Shown here: one piece after another, positions 14,103 through 23,514 of the stretch
How the letters are laid out: each line of letters starts with the position of its first letter
Position numbering within the stretch: position 1 is the first letter of the stretch
Assembly (NCBI RefSeq): GCF_030915405.1
Contig: NZ_CP133262.1
Location: 2,914,001 to 2,978,000, forward strand
Direction: 5' to 3'
DNA length: 64,000 nucleotides
From: Neobacillus nitrireducens
GTDB taxonomy: Bacteria > Bacillota > Bacilli > Bacillales > Cytobacillaceae
The notes under the pieces: generated by a model
The model's input: the letters and a program-made list of their open reading frames with translations, nothing else
Told to the model about the DNA's origin: nothing
Databases searched by the model: none
Made by a program: the position numbers and the translations under genes

Positions 14103-15047
14103 TCAATCTCTCAAACTCCGTCCGGTTAAATGCAAAAAGACACTTTCCAGGTTGGGTTCAATTATATCCACAGAGGTTACCTTGGTCCCTGTACTCGTTA
14201 CCGACTGAATTAAATCACTTAATATGAACTGAGGGTCTTTATGAAAAATAATTAATTGGTTGCCATTCAAATGGATATCTTTTTCCGAAAATTGTCCTGT
14301 TAATGAGTGAGGGATGATTTCATGATTCGATGGCTTGTTATCTAAACTTAAAACAATTTTTGAATGATCACCGATGGTTTCCCTTAATTCATGTAATGTA
14401 CCTAGAGCAATTAATTCGCCGTGATCAATGATTCCAATTCGTTCACAAAGGTATTCGACTTCCTCCATGTAATGACTGGTATAAATAATCGTCATCCCTT
14501 CGCTGTTTAATCGTTTCACCGTCTCAAGGATATGATTTCGAGACTGCGGATCGATCCCGACTGTCGGCTCATCCATGATCAATAATTCTGGCCGGTGTAA
14601 GATGGCCGCACCGATATTTACACGCCGCTTCATCCCGCCTGAAAACGTCTCTACCTTATCCTTCGCCCGCTCTGTTAAGCCAATAATCTCAAGTACCTCA
14701 TCAACACTCTTCTCAAGAGTACTACCCGATAAATCGTACATCCTTCCCCAAAATTTTAAATTTTCCCTTGCGGACATGCTCTGATACAAGGCAATCTCCT
14801 GTGGGACGACGCCAATCAATTTTTGTGCTTGCTTTGTATTTTTGATTACATCGATGTCCTTCATATGTACAGCACCTGAGGTCGGCGGAAATAACCCGGT
14901 AATCATATTAATAATGGTTGATTTCCCGGCTCCATTCGGACCTAAAAGTCCAAACGATTCCCCTTTTCCCACCACAAAAGACACACCCTTGACTGCAGCA
15001 ATCTCACCAAAGCTCTTTCGTAAATCACTAACGGTTAACATGTTCAC
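14103..15047 (-). CDS. ABC transporter ATP-binding protein (drug exporter type)
   Basis: ATPase of 314 residues. Walker A GPNGAGKST (about 34-42), Q-loop VVPQEIALY, signature FSGGMKRRVNIG (about 137), Walker B LLIMDEPTVGID (about 158) and the switch His in YTSHYMEEVE are all present. The C-terminal 80 residues (from about 235) form the extra domain seen in DrrA/LnrL-type exporters, ending SVFLHLTGRSLRD. First gene of the three-gene operon. The small gap to pbuG carries the pbuG terminator, so it probably has its own promoter between 15050 and 15150. Confidence 0.92.
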   Translation of the reverse strand: MNMLTVSDLRKSFGEIAAVKGVSFVVGKGESFGLLGPNGAGKSTIINMITGLFPPTSGAVHMKDIDVIKNTKQAQKLIGVVPQEIALYQSMSARENLKFWGRMYDLSGSTLEKSVDEVLEIIGLTERAKDKVETFSGGMKRRVNIGAAILHRPELLIMDEPTVGIDPQSRNHILETVKRLNSEGMTIIYTSHYMEEVEYLCERIGIIDHGELIALGTLHELRETIGDHSKIVLSLDNKPSNHEIIPHSLTGQFSEKDIHLNGNQLIIFHKDPQFILSDLIQSVTSTGTKVTSVDIIEPNLESVFLHLTGRSLRD

Positions 15048-15149
15048 CGCTAACCACTCCTTTCACTCCCCATCATACCTAAGTGATTTGGAGAAATTTG
15101 TAACTTCCTGCTCGAAATTAAGAAAACTTTGTGAATATTTTCCTATACA

Positions 15150-15180
15150 AAAAAGGAACTGTGGCAGCCCACAGTTCCCT
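15150..15180 (-). terminator. pbuG terminator
   Basis: Minus-strand stem GGAACTGTGG / CCACAGTTCC followed by TTTTTTG, right after the pbuG stop. Confidence 0.9.
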
Positions 15181-15190
15181 CATTTAATCA

Positions 15191-16519
15191 TTATTTTAAG
15201 AAAATAAAATATAGAACAAAGATAACAAAGAAGAAGTACATGATTGGATTAATTTCTTTTGTCCGGCCCTTCACCATCATTGTGATTGGGTAAAAGATAA
15301 ATCCAACTGCAATACCTGTTGCAATGCTATATGACAGTGGCATCGCGATCATCGTTAAGAACGACGGAACGGCAATTTCGAACTTTTTCCAGTCAATTTT
15401 TCCTAATGAAGATACCATTAACACCCCAACAATAATTAACGCAGGTGCTGTTACCGGTGCTGTTACGACCGATAATAACGGGAAGAAGAATAGTGATAAG
15501 ATAAAAAGTCCAGCTGTTACTAAGGCTGCAAATCCTGTTCTAGCTCCGGCAGCAACCCCGGCCGATGATTCAATGTAAGAAGTTGTTGTTGATGTACCAA
15601 GTACTGCACCGACAGTTGTGGCAATTGAGTCAGAAATTAACGCGCGTCCGGCACGAGGAAGCTTATTATCTTTCATGATTCCTGCTTGGTTCGCTACGGC
15701 AACAAGTGTACCTGCATTGTCAAAGAAATCAACAAACAAGAAGGTAAGAATAATCCCTAGCATAGAAGTGCTGTAAAAAGAACTATCACCGAACGAAGAG
15801 AAGGCTGCACCAAAGGTCGGTGCTACACTCGGAACGGAATCAACTACTTTATGCGGCATATCAATTAAGTTAAAGATGATTCCAACGATTACGGTAATCA
15901 CCATACCGTAAAATACCGCTCCATTAATGCCCCTTGTCATCATAATCACGGTTACGACGATTCCAAAAATAGCAAGTAAGGTGGGTCCCGCTGTTAAATC
16001 ACCCAAACCAACAAGTGTTGCATCATTATTGACAATAATTTTTGCGTTTTGCAATCCGACAAATGTAATAAACAAGCCAATCCCAGCTCCAACTGCGTGC
16101 TTTAAATCAATTGGAATCGCGTTAATTATTTTTTCACGAAGGCCGGTTAGTGTTAGTAAGAAGAAAAAGACACCTGAGATCAGTACGGCACCAAGGGCAT
16201 GCTGCCAAGGAATCCCGCTACCCAATACAACCGTGTAAGCAAAGAATGCATTCAATCCCATTCCCGGTGCTAGAGCAAGTGGATACTTCCCGAGCAGTCC
16301 CATGACAATCGATCCAATTGCGGCTGCAAGTGCTGTTGCCACAAAAACGGCACCGTAATCCATTCTTAGCGCATCCGGATAGTCCTTTATCGATGCTAGC
16401 GATAAGGTTAATGGGTTAACAACTAATATATAAGCCATTGCTAAGAAGGTAGTTAGTCCTCCAATAAACTCACGGCGATAGTTCGTACCATGTTTCTCAA
16501 ACTCAAAATATTTTCGCAT
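15191..16519 (-). CDS. pbuG: hypoxanthine/guanine permease (NCS2/AzgA type)
   Basis: Permease of 442 residues with 12 or more membrane segments. The N-terminal pattern GTNYRREFIGGLTTFLAMAY and the motif GMGLNAFFAY (about 84-93) mark the AzgA branch of purine transporters. Length agrees with B. subtilis PbuG. A guanine riboswitch and terminator lie directly upstream, so the gene is shut off by the base it imports. It lies between guaA and the ABC exporter; the order guaA-pbuG is common in Bacillus. Confidence 0.94.
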   Translation of the reverse strand: MRKYFEFEKHGTNYRREFIGGLTTFLAMAYILVVNPLTLSLASIKDYPDALRMDYGAVFVATALAAAIGSIVMGLLGKYPLALAPGMGLNAFFAYTVVLGSGIPWQHALGAVLISGVFFFLLTLTGLREKIINAIPIDLKHAVGAGIGLFITFVGLQNAKIIVNNDATLVGLGDLTAGPTLLAIFGIVVTVIMMTRGINGAVFYGMVITVIVGIIFNLIDMPHKVVDSVPSVAPTFGAAFSSFGDSSFYSTSMLGIILTFLFVDFFDNAGTLVAVANQAGIMKDNKLPRAGRALISDSIATTVGAVLGTSTTTSYIESSAGVAAGARTGFAALVTAGLFILSLFFFPLLSVVTAPVTAPALIIVGVLMVSSLGKIDWKKFEIAVPSFLTMIAMPLSYSIATGIAVGFIFYPITMMVKGRTKEINPIMYFFFVIFVLYFIFLK

Positions 16520-16555
16520 TATGTCTTCCCCCTATAAATCTTTCTTTTTTTACAC

Positions 16556-16589
16556 AAAAAACGCTCTGGCATTTTTCTACCGGAGCGTG
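16556..16589 (-). terminator. riboswitch terminator before pbuG
   Basis: Minus strand: ACGCTCCGGTAGAAAAATGC then CAGAGCGT and TTTTTTG. Lies between the aptamer and the pbuG start. Confidence 0.88.
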
Positions 16590-16641
16590 ACTTTAGGCAT
16601 GTGCAAAACAGAGGAAGACATACCTCGTTTTTAACAGCACT

Positions 16642-16712
16642 GCCTCGTAGTCAAGCCATTTACGGTGGCTCGGTAGAAACTTTTGGGCCATATTCCCAAC
16701 ATTATACGATGC
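16642..16712 (-). promoter_or_regulatory. guanine-type purine riboswitch aptamer (pbuG)
   Basis: Minus strand: P1 arms GCATCGTA and TACGAGGC, J2/3 AGTTTCTACC, P3 loop CCGTAAA, specificity base C in GACTACG. The P2 loop reads AATATGG instead of the usual GATATGG. Confidence 0.94.
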
Positions 16713-16836
16713 AATTAATATTCTCTTAATTCGTTTTTTATTGTAGCAGGAAAAAGACAGCTTGTAAATAAAAAATACGAACGATTTTATAAAATAAAAT
16801 AAAATCGTTCGTAAATTAGTAAAGCTTGGTAATCCT

Positions 16837-16882
16837 GTCTAGCTAGAGTCCATATGCCGCTAAACAGGCGCGTCCACTTTTC
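16837..16882. repeat. decayed intergenic repeat downstream of guaA
   Basis: CTGTCTAGCTAGAGTCC...GCCGCTAAACAGGCGC...CCACTTTTC resembles a shortened copy of the repeat in the 23S-5S spacer. Similarity judged by eye only. Confidence 0.4.
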
Positions 16883-18421
16883 TTATTCCCACTCGATAGT
16901 AGCAGGCGGCTTTGAGGTAATGTCGTACACTACCCGGTTGACGTGGGCTACTTCGTTCACGATGCGTGTCGAAATGACTTCTAACACATCCCACGGAATG
17001 CGAGCCCAATCAGATGTCATCCCGTCAATGGATGTTACGGCACGGATACCGATGGTGTAATCGTACGTTCGTGCATCCCCCATGACCCCGACACTGCGGA
17101 TGTCCGGAAGTACGGTAAAATACTGCCAAATTTCTCGGTCAAGTCCTGCTTTTTTAATCTCCTCACGAAGGATCCAATCCGAATCACGAACAATTTCCAA
17201 TTTGTCTTCGGAAATTGCCCCTAACACACGAATCCCAAGACCCGGGCCGGGAAAAGGCTGTCTCCAAACGATATCATCGGGAATGCCTAGCTCCGTTCCA
17301 AGCGCACGAACCTCATCTTTAAACAAGGTGCTTAACGGTTCAATTAATGTAAACTGCATATCTTCTGGAAGACCGCCGACATTGTGATGTGATTTTATTG
17401 TCTGAGCCGTAGCTGTACCACTTTCAATGATATCGGTATACAGTGTTCCTTGAGCTAAAAAGTCGATCCCTTCAAGTTTCGTCGCTTCGTCATCGAAAAC
17501 ATAAATAAACTCATTGCCGATGATTTTCCGTTTTTTCTCAGGGTCAGAAACACCTTCCAATTTCGACATGAACCGTTCTTTGGCATCAACCTTGATGACA
17601 TTCATGTGGAAGCCTTCTGAAAAAGTTTTCATAACACTTTCAGCTTCATTTTTACGAAGAAGGCCATGATCTACAAAAATACAGGTTAACTGGTCACCAA
17701 TCGCTTTATGAATCAATACGGCAACAACAGACGAGTCGACTCCGCCGCTAAGGGCACAAAGCACCTTTTTATCACCAACCTGCTCGCGAATCTTCGCCAT
17801 TTCGATTTCAACGAAATTGCCCATTGACCAATCGCCCGTGCTTTTACAAACGTTAAACACAAAATTTCGCAGCAATTCATTCCCGTAGACTGAATGACGG
17901 ACTTCCGGATGAAACTGAACAGCATAAAGCTTTCGTTCTTCATTACTCATCGCTGCAATCGGGCAAGTTGGGTTCGTCCCATCCACAGTAAATCCTTCAG
18001 GGGCTTCCACTACAAGATCGCCGTGGCTCATCCACACGGTTTGCTCCTTAGGCAGGCCGCTAAATAACGATGATTCATGCTGCAGCGTCATGGTTGCCTT
18101 TCCGTATTCACGTTGGTTTGCTTTTTCAACTTTTCCATTGAAATGGACGGTCATTAATTGCATCCCATAACAAATTCCAAGGATTGGCAGACCCATTTCA
18201 AAAATCGCTTCATCACAACGGAAGGAATTTTCATCGTACACACTATTTGGTCCGCCAGAGAAAATAATCCCTGTTGGGTTCAATTGACGAATTTCTTCTG
18301 CTGTAATGGTATGCGGATGAAGTTCACTGTATACCCCAAATTCACGAATCCTGCGGGTAATTAACTGGTTATATTGACTTCCAAAATCTAATACAATAAT
18401 CATTTCATGCTTTCCTGACAA
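16883..18421 (-). CDS. guaA: GMP synthase (glutamine-hydrolysing)
   Basis: Cytosolic enzyme converting XMP to GMP with ATP and glutamine. It has about 512 residues. The class I glutamine amidotransferase half has the catalytic Cys in GICYGMQL and the His-Glu pair in VQFHPEV. The ATP-pyrophosphatase half carries the P-loop [10 protein letters not shown]. The C-terminal dimerisation domain ends at PPATIEWE. The TTG at 18421 has the site AGGGGTGG; a GTG at 18430 and an ATG at 18403 are alternatives. It is preceded by its own guanine riboswitch. It lies downstream of yeaC-yeaD-yebA, as in B. subtilis. Confidence 0.96.
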   Translation of the reverse strand: MSGKHEMIIVLDFGSQYNQLITRRIREFGVYSELHPHTITAEEIRQLNPTGIIFSGGPNSVYDENSFRCDEAIFEMGLPILGICYGMQLMTVHFNGKVEKANQREYGKATMTLQHESSLFSGLPKEQTVWMSHGDLVVEAPEGFTVDGTNPTCPIAAMSNEERKLYAVQFHPEVRHSVYGNELLRNFVFNVCKSTGDWSMGNFVEIEMAKIREQVGDKKVLCALSGGVDSSVVAVLIHKAIGDQLTCIFVDHGLLRKNEAESVMKTFSEGFHMNVIKVDAKERFMSKLEGVSDPEKKRKIIGNEFIYVFDDEATKLEGIDFLAQGTLYTDIIESGTATAQTIKSHHNVGGLPEDMQFTLIEPLSTLFKDEVRALGTELGIPDDIVWRQPFPGPGLGIRVLGAISEDKLEIVRDSDWILREEIKKAGLDREIWQYFTVLPDIRSVGVMGDARTYDYTIGIRAVTSIDGMTSDWARIPWDVLEVISTRIVNEVAHVNRVVYDITSKPPATIEWE

Positions 18422-18480
18422 AGCATCCACCCCTATTTTCTAAAGATATAATTATTATTAACCTTAACAACAAATCATAT

Positions 18481-18536
18481 AAAAAAAAACTAGAATTCTC
18501 CCCTCCATAATCTCAGGAAGGCAGAATTCTAGTTTT
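18481..18536 (-). terminator. riboswitch terminator before guaA
   Basis: Minus-strand arms AACTAGAATTCTGCCTTCC and GGAGGGGAGAATTCTAGTT followed by eight or more T residues. The GAAGGCAGAATT just after the aptamer can pair with part of this stem and act as the antiterminator. Confidence 0.88.
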
Positions 18537-18568
18537 CTCGTAAAAATTACTCACAGAAAAAAATTCTG

Positions 18569-18640
18569 CCTTCATAGTCAGGTCATTTAACGGTGACCCG
18601 GTAGAGACTCTCGATCCATATCATCGAGGATATATGAAGG
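18569..18640 (-). promoter_or_regulatory. guanine-type purine riboswitch aptamer (guaA), variant loop 3
   Basis: Minus strand: P1 CCTTCATA / TATGAAGG, P2 CTCGAT / ATCGAG closing GATATGG, specificity base C in GACTATG. J2/3 reads AGTCTCTACC (C for U at the flipped-out position). The P3 loop is CCGTTAAA, eight bases where seven (CCGTAAA) is usual. Confidence 0.9.
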
Positions 18641-18748
18641 AAACGTACTTATTTTGAAAAGCGCACACAACTTTATTAGCGAAGTCTGCTAGTTGCTAAC
18701 GCTAGACAATTGAATAGTACATATTGTAACAATAGGTCGTTTTTCCGG

Positions 18749-20968
18749 TCAAGCAATTGTTTTTTTGATTAAATTTTCCCATAATTCATGCGATTCTTCC
18801 CAGGTTCCCTTTGGAAGGGTTTGATGATACAAATAATTCTCATAAATCACGGTCAACCGGGTCATCTCTCTCGTCGAAAAAAAGGAGTCAATATAGCTGG
18901 CATAGTTTCTTAACGTTTGATTTTCCTTCCGCCTTAAGCCGAAGCGATCGAATTGTTGTAATAAGGCTGTGTAGGCAGCCCCTAAGTTGTCGTCCTTTTT
19001 CTTGAATCGATAAACTATTAACAAGAAGTATGGAATCCACTTCCCGCGAACGCGGTAAAAAGTCGCTGCCACTCCGGCAAAGAGGAGCAATAGTAGAATC
19101 ATCCGCAGCCAATTATTTTTCAAAAACAATTTTGTATCTGCCCAGATTCTTTTCATATCCAAGAATGGGTTCGAATCATTTGGGGTCTTGGTATTATCCA
19201 TTTCCTCCTGCTGCGGCTTTTTCACCGGTGGTGTGCTCGTTTGCTGATGATTAGATGAGTTCCCTGTTGATTCATAATTGATGGTGATCTCATTCGAAAA
19301 ACCCTTCGTTGGCTCAAATGGGACCCAGCCTTGATTTGGAAAGAAAACTTCCACCCAGGAGTGGGCATTATTATTGGTTACTTCATAAACCTGGACCCCT
19401 GATGCCTCATCACTATATTGGAGGAAATCCCCGCCTGTAAAGCCCTTAACCCAACGTGTAGGAATTCCCAACGTTCGCAGCATAACAGCCATCGACGATG
19501 AAAAATTATCACAGTAACCCCGTTTGGTATCAAATAAAAATTGATCAACATAATCCTCGTTGGTGTCAGGCACCGCTACATTTTTTTGGTCGTAGGTGTA
19601 CTCCGATTTCCCGAAATAACTTTCCACTGCTTTTGCCTTATCAAACCAGTTTGTTTTGGAGGCGGTAATTTGTTCTGCTAGCTCTTTTACCTTTGACGGC
19701 AGCTTCTCGGGCAGTCGGGTATATTTTTCATAAAATTCAGTGTTCATGCTTGTCGGCTCAAAACGAGTGGTTTGTATTAAGTCTTTCGCTTTATACTTTG
19801 GTATTTCATATTCAACTGCAAAAGCCCGAGGGACTACAGGAGCTTTTTCATGATTGTAGAAGCTGATTCTCTCATTGGTGGTATCAACTTGAAAATCATT
19901 TCCCTCTGGATCAAGCGGCTCTGTTTTTAAGACTTTGTTAATTCCGGCAGGATACATAAAATAGTTGTAATAATAATTTACATGGGTAAACACACGGGCA
20001 GATTCCTTAATGGTCTCTACAGTTTTGGGCAATGAATAAACTGGGACCAGGTCTTCCTGACGAAAGGAAATCGGTGTAGTCCCGGATGTAAGCCAGCCTT
20101 TGCCGGTATACACATCCTTTGTTTCCATTTTCCAATAGGTTTTTCCATTTGCTTCATATTTAAAAACCGGGTTTTTATCCCCTATAAATGGGCCTCCTAA
20201 AGCGGAATCATTCGTTCCGTAACCAATACGATGCACATCACGGGCAGCCAACTCAGAAGCCTTATCGTTATTCGCAGTGAGATACGGGACAGGATCCGGC
20301 CATATCGGGGCTGCTTTTGGTGCTGCTATTCCCGCTAGAACACTTATTGCAATCATGACAGTCAGCGGGACCATCCACCTTCTTAGATAAGTGGATTCAG
20401 TGCTGACATTTTCCTTTTGAATCATGCGGTAAAGTGTTAGCATTCCCATCACAGCAAATCCAGCAACTACTGTCCTAACAATAGCAGCCTTCGCTACATA
20501 GGGGGTAAATGTATCCAAAACCGTAATATATACTATAGTCATAAAGAAAAATATAAAGATCCGCTTTCGGTTTAAGACCCAATAGCTGATTAAGTAGACC
20601 ATGAGCCAAAGCAGGATAAAAAATAATAATGACCTGAACTCACTGGACAAATCATTCCAGTTTCTAGCTACAAGCAATCCAAGGTTTTCAGTTATATCTT
20701 TAAAGAAGTCCTTCATCCATGTTGAATGGAAGAGTCCTTCATCATAATGAAGTTTGTTAATGGAAAGTAAAATATAGATAATTTTTATACAGTATTTCCA
20801 CACCCATTTCACATTAAAAAAGGATAAAGCAAATGAAATAACGATAAAGATAATAAACATCTCAATACTATCTGTATCTGTTAATTGTTCAATGGGCCGA
20901 AGCCATTCCCATAAGAGAAAAAAACTTAAGGTATATAAAAAGAATGATGAAAGGTCCCTCTTAATCAC
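18749..20968 (-). CDS. yebA: transglutaminase-like membrane protein (YebA family)
   Basis: Protein of 739 residues. It has five to six N-terminal membrane helices (about 1-215), then an extracytoplasmic transglutaminase-like core with the catalytic Cys in RGYCDNFSSSMAVMLR and His in NNAHSWVEVFF. A Pro/Gln-rich stretch, a single helix near 625 and a cytoplasmic DUF4129-like tail follow. This family is paired with MoxR ATPases and DUF58 proteins. The role is unproven, with cell-surface or protease-like functions proposed. It overlaps the DUF58 gene by 4 bp and lies upstream of guaA, the B. subtilis order. Confidence 0.9.
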   Translation of the reverse strand: MIKRDLSSFFLYTLSFFLLWEWLRPIEQLTDTDSIEMFIIFIVISFALSFFNVKWVWKYCIKIIYILLSINKLHYDEGLFHSTWMKDFFKDITENLGLLVARNWNDLSSEFRSLLFFILLWLMVYLISYWVLNRKRIFIFFFMTIVYITVLDTFTPYVAKAAIVRTVVAGFAVMGMLTLYRMIQKENVSTESTYLRRWMVPLTVMIAISVLAGIAAPKAAPIWPDPVPYLTANNDKASELAARDVHRIGYGTNDSALGGPFIGDKNPVFKYEANGKTYWKMETKDVYTGKGWLTSGTTPISFRQEDLVPVYSLPKTVETIKESARVFTHVNYYYNYFMYPAGINKVLKTEPLDPEGNDFQVDTTNERISFYNHEKAPVVPRAFAVEYEIPKYKAKDLIQTTRFEPTSMNTEFYEKYTRLPEKLPSKVKELAEQITASKTNWFDKAKAVESYFGKSEYTYDQKNVAVPDTNEDYVDQFLFDTKRGYCDNFSSSMAVMLRTLGIPTRWVKGFTGGDFLQYSDEASGVQVYEVTNNNAHSWVEVFFPNQGWVPFEPTKGFSNEITINYESTGNSSNHQQTSTPPVKKPQQEEMDNTKTPNDSNPFLDMKRIWADTKLFLKNNWLRMILLLLLFAGVAATFYRVRGKWIPYFLLIVYRFKKKDDNLGAAYTALLQQFDRFGLRRKENQTLRNYASYIDSFFSTREMTRLTVIYENYLYHQTLPKGTWEESHELWENLIKKTIA

Positions 20969-22185
20969 CGGGCATTCACCTCCGAAAAAGCTGCCATGTA
21001 TTCGCCTTCATGAACCATAACAACCCTCACACCGCGTGCATTGGAAATGGTGACAAGTGATCGTTCATTTTCCGACGGAGATTCCTTTTCCCCTTTGATT
21101 AGAAAAAGAGTAATCGTTCCTCCTTTTCGCTGTCCAAGAAAACTTGCTTTCTCAACCAAGGGCTTCGTAAGCTGTGCGGTAACAAGCATAAACGAAACCG
21201 TTTGTTGAATAAGAAGGCCATCGGTATCTAACATCTTGGAAAAGGGGGTGATACATTTTGCCTCTATTTTTGCTAAATGATAAAACAGCTGCTGAAGATG
21301 CTGTTCCCCGCCACGAATGGGAAACGATGCCCGTTCGTTGCTCATGGTTAAAAGACCTGTCTGGGCCCCTTTTTTCAAAATAGCCCGCAGTAGTGAAGCG
21401 GTAAAGGATACAACAGGCTCAAAGTTCTTATCCGGTGCACAGTCCATGACCACAAACACATCATGTGATTGCCTCTGCTCGAATTCCTTTGTCATTAACA
21501 CGTTTCGTTTCGCTGACGCTTTCCAGTTAATCCATGAGAAGCGGTCACCCGGCTGGTAATCTCTTACCCCAGTCGCCATCGATGTATCCCGCTGCACTCG
21601 TTCTCTCGAAGCGGTCAGCCCTTGATCGTATTGGTTTTCAAATGTCCGATACAAAAGCTCAGAATAAGCTGGATAGACAATGATTTTATCCTCCACCGTA
21701 AACCGTTTTTCTTTTTCAAATAATCCAAGCGGGTCACCAATTCTAAGCGTAAAGGATTCAAAAAGATGTTCCCCGCGCGGGAGCTCGTCAATGACATATT
21801 CATAAGAAAATTCCTTTTTCAACCCAGGTAACAGAAGTGCCTTTGTTTTCTTTTGCTGGCTGGCCAATTTCAAGGCTTCACTTAAATGGTCTTCCATCAG
21901 TAAATAAAAGAGCGGGAAGGATTTTGCCCTTTTCACTGAAACCGCCACCTTTAAAGGTTCCCCTGCTTTATAATCTGATTTCTGCAGTACTCTTGTGACT
22001 TCCAGCTCGTTCAAGGAATAGAACGATAGGGCGGCACAATAAATCGCAAAGGGTAAAAAGCTATAAAATAAAAACCAGCTGACAAATCCCCCTTGGAACA
22101 TCGCATAGGAAAAGGTTAATACAATCAAAAAAAGCAGCAAGATGACCTTCCACACTTTTCTTACTAGTTTCGGGAGCCTTTTCAT
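20965..22185 (-). CDS. yeaD: DUF58 domain protein (YeaD family)
   Basis: Protein of 406 residues with two N-terminal membrane helices (about 12-55), a beta-rich middle, and the DUF58 signature VRDYQPGDRFSWINWKASAKR (about 210-230), followed by a von Willebrand A-like fold (VFVVMDCAPD). DUF58 proteins act with MoxR AAA+ ATPases. Start and stop overlap the neighbours by 4 bp on each side, so yeaC-yeaD-yebA is one translationally coupled operon. Confidence 0.9.
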   Translation of the reverse strand: MKRLPKLVRKVWKVILLLFLIVLTFSYAMFQGGFVSWFLFYSFLPFAIYCAALSFYSLNELEVTRVLQKSDYKAGEPLKVAVSVKRAKSFPLFYLLMEDHLSEALKLASQQKKTKALLLPGLKKEFSYEYVIDELPRGEHLFESFTLRIGDPLGLFEKEKRFTVEDKIIVYPAYSELLYRTFENQYDQGLTASRERVQRDTSMATGVRDYQPGDRFSWINWKASAKRNVLMTKEFEQRQSHDVFVVMDCAPDKNFEPVVSFTASLLRAILKKGAQTGLLTMSNERASFPIRGGEQHLQQLFYHLAKIEAKCITPFSKMLDTDGLLIQQTVSFMLVTAQLTKPLVEKASFLGQRKGGTITLFLIKGEKESPSENERSLVTISNARGVRVVMVHEGEYMAAFSEVNAR

Positions 22186-23141
22186 TTATTCACTAACCTT
22201 TGGATTGGAACAGGGACTTTAGCAACCACCTGATTAACCAATTCTTCGGCTGAAATCCCTTCGAATTTGGCCTCTGACTTTAAGATAATTCGGTGCGATA
22301 GGACAAACTTAGCTAAATATTGAATGTCATCAGGCAGGACATAATCGCGGCCGAACATATACGCATAGGCCTGCGCTGCTTTCATCAAGGCGATGGAACC
22401 CCTCGGACTGGCCCCAAGATAGACACTGCCGTGGCCCCTCGTGCGGTTGACGATGTCGACAATATAACGCTTGATCGTGTCATCGACGAACACATCTTTG
22501 ATTTCCTTTTGTAAGGTTAAAAGACCTTCTAGATCAATGACAGGATATAGCTCCTCAATCGGCGGAATCCTTTGTGCTCGGTTTAACACTTCCATTTCCT
22601 CCTGTACGTCCGGGTAACCCATTTTCATTTTTAATAAAAACCGGTCAAGCTGTGCCTCAGGAAGCGGATATGTACCTTCGTATTCGATCGGGTTTTGCGT
22701 GGCCATAACGAAGAAAGGCTTGTTCAGTTGATGGGTTACCCCATCAATTGTTACACTCGCTTCCTCCATCCCTTCTAAGAGCGCCGACTGCGTCTTCGGA
22801 GATGTCCGGTTAATTTCATCGGCGAGAATGATGTTCCCCATTAAAGGACCGGGTCGAAATTGAAATTCCATTTCCTTTGGATTATATATAGACACTCCAG
22901 TAACATCGGACGGAAGTAAATCGGGTGTGAATTGAATTCTACGGAAGTTAGCATTCACAGACTTGGCCAACGCACGGACCATCATCGTCTTCCCAACCCC
23001 TGGTACATCTTCTAAGAGAACGTGACCGCCGGCTAAAAGGGCAACCAAGCTAAGTTCAGCCACGTCCCTTTTTCCAATCATAACCTTTTCAATGTTTACT
23101 AATATTTTTTCGATCATCGGATTCATTTGTTCATGGGACAA
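22182..23141 (-). CDS. yeaC: MoxR family AAA+ ATPase (YeaC)
   Basis: Cytosolic ATPase of 319 residues. Walker A EDVPGVGKTMM (about 43-53), Walker B IILADEINR (about 108-116), sensor 1 ATQNP and the arginine-rich SPRGS sensor 2 region are all visible. MoxR ATPases work as chaperones for vWA or DUF58 partners, here the two genes that follow. The site AGGAGG lies just upstream of the ATG. First gene of the operon; 370 bp of mostly unstructured DNA precede it (23142-23489), in which I see no convincing promoter or gene. Confidence 0.93.
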   Translation of the reverse strand: MSHEQMNPMIEKILVNIEKVMIGKRDVAELSLVALLAGGHVLLEDVPGVGKTMMVRALAKSVNANFRRIQFTPDLLPSDVTGVSIYNPKEMEFQFRPGPLMGNIILADEINRTSPKTQSALLEGMEEASVTIDGVTHQLNKPFFVMATQNPIEYEGTYPLPEAQLDRFLLKMKMGYPDVQEEMEVLNRAQRIPPIEELYPVIDLEGLLTLQKEIKDVFVDDTIKRYIVDIVNRTRGHGSVYLGASPRGSIALMKAAQAYAYMFGRDYVLPDDIQYLAKFVLSHRIILKSEAKFEGISAEELVNQVVAKVPVPIQRLVNK

Positions 23142-23467
23142 GGTAACTCCTCCTCGGATGGGTTATTCATATTTGGGCATTATATGTATGTATTCGAGGT
23201 TTTCCTGAAAATCCCTTTTATGAATGGCACACAATATTCAAAATTAGATCAATTGGAATCCTTAACATCTGGATAAGTTCTAAAAACTGCTCTATCTTTT
23301 TTGTACGTATACTATAAGATTGAGTAATTTTGTCGAAATCCACTTGAATTTGTAGATATTTCCCGGGAATTTGTTGAAATTTGAAATAAAGTAGATCCGG
23401 AAGATTGGAACAAGGGAATTTCTGCTGTTCACTTGGTTATCAACCTTCGAACGAGTAATTTAAACCT

Positions 23468-23482
23468 ATATCGCCTAGCGAT
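23468..23482. promoter_or_regulatory. 15-bp palindrome TATCGC-N3-GCGATA, downstream copy
   Basis: TATCGCCTAGCGATA, just beyond the terminator of the MerR-like gene. A second copy with the same arms lies upstream of the same gene (24277-24291). Confidence 0.7.
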
Positions 23483-23489
23483 ACGAAAC

Positions 23490-23512
23490 AAAAAAAGAGC
23501 CTCTATAAGGCA
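23490..23512 (-). terminator. terminator of MerR-like gene
   Basis: Minus strand: GCCTTATAGAGGC followed by TCTTTTTTTG immediately after the stop codon. Confidence 0.75.
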
Positions 23513-23514
23513 CT

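Noticed and set aside
11768..15047. Naming the ABC exporter lnrLMN (linearmycin resistance)
   Set aside because: Gene order and size agree, but the LnrJK-type two-component system is missing and I cannot run a phylogeny.
23281..23345. Promoter for yeaC near TATAGTATACG
   Set aside because: The -10-like TATAGT has no -35 box at acceptable spacing (nearest TCGACA is 14 bp away).
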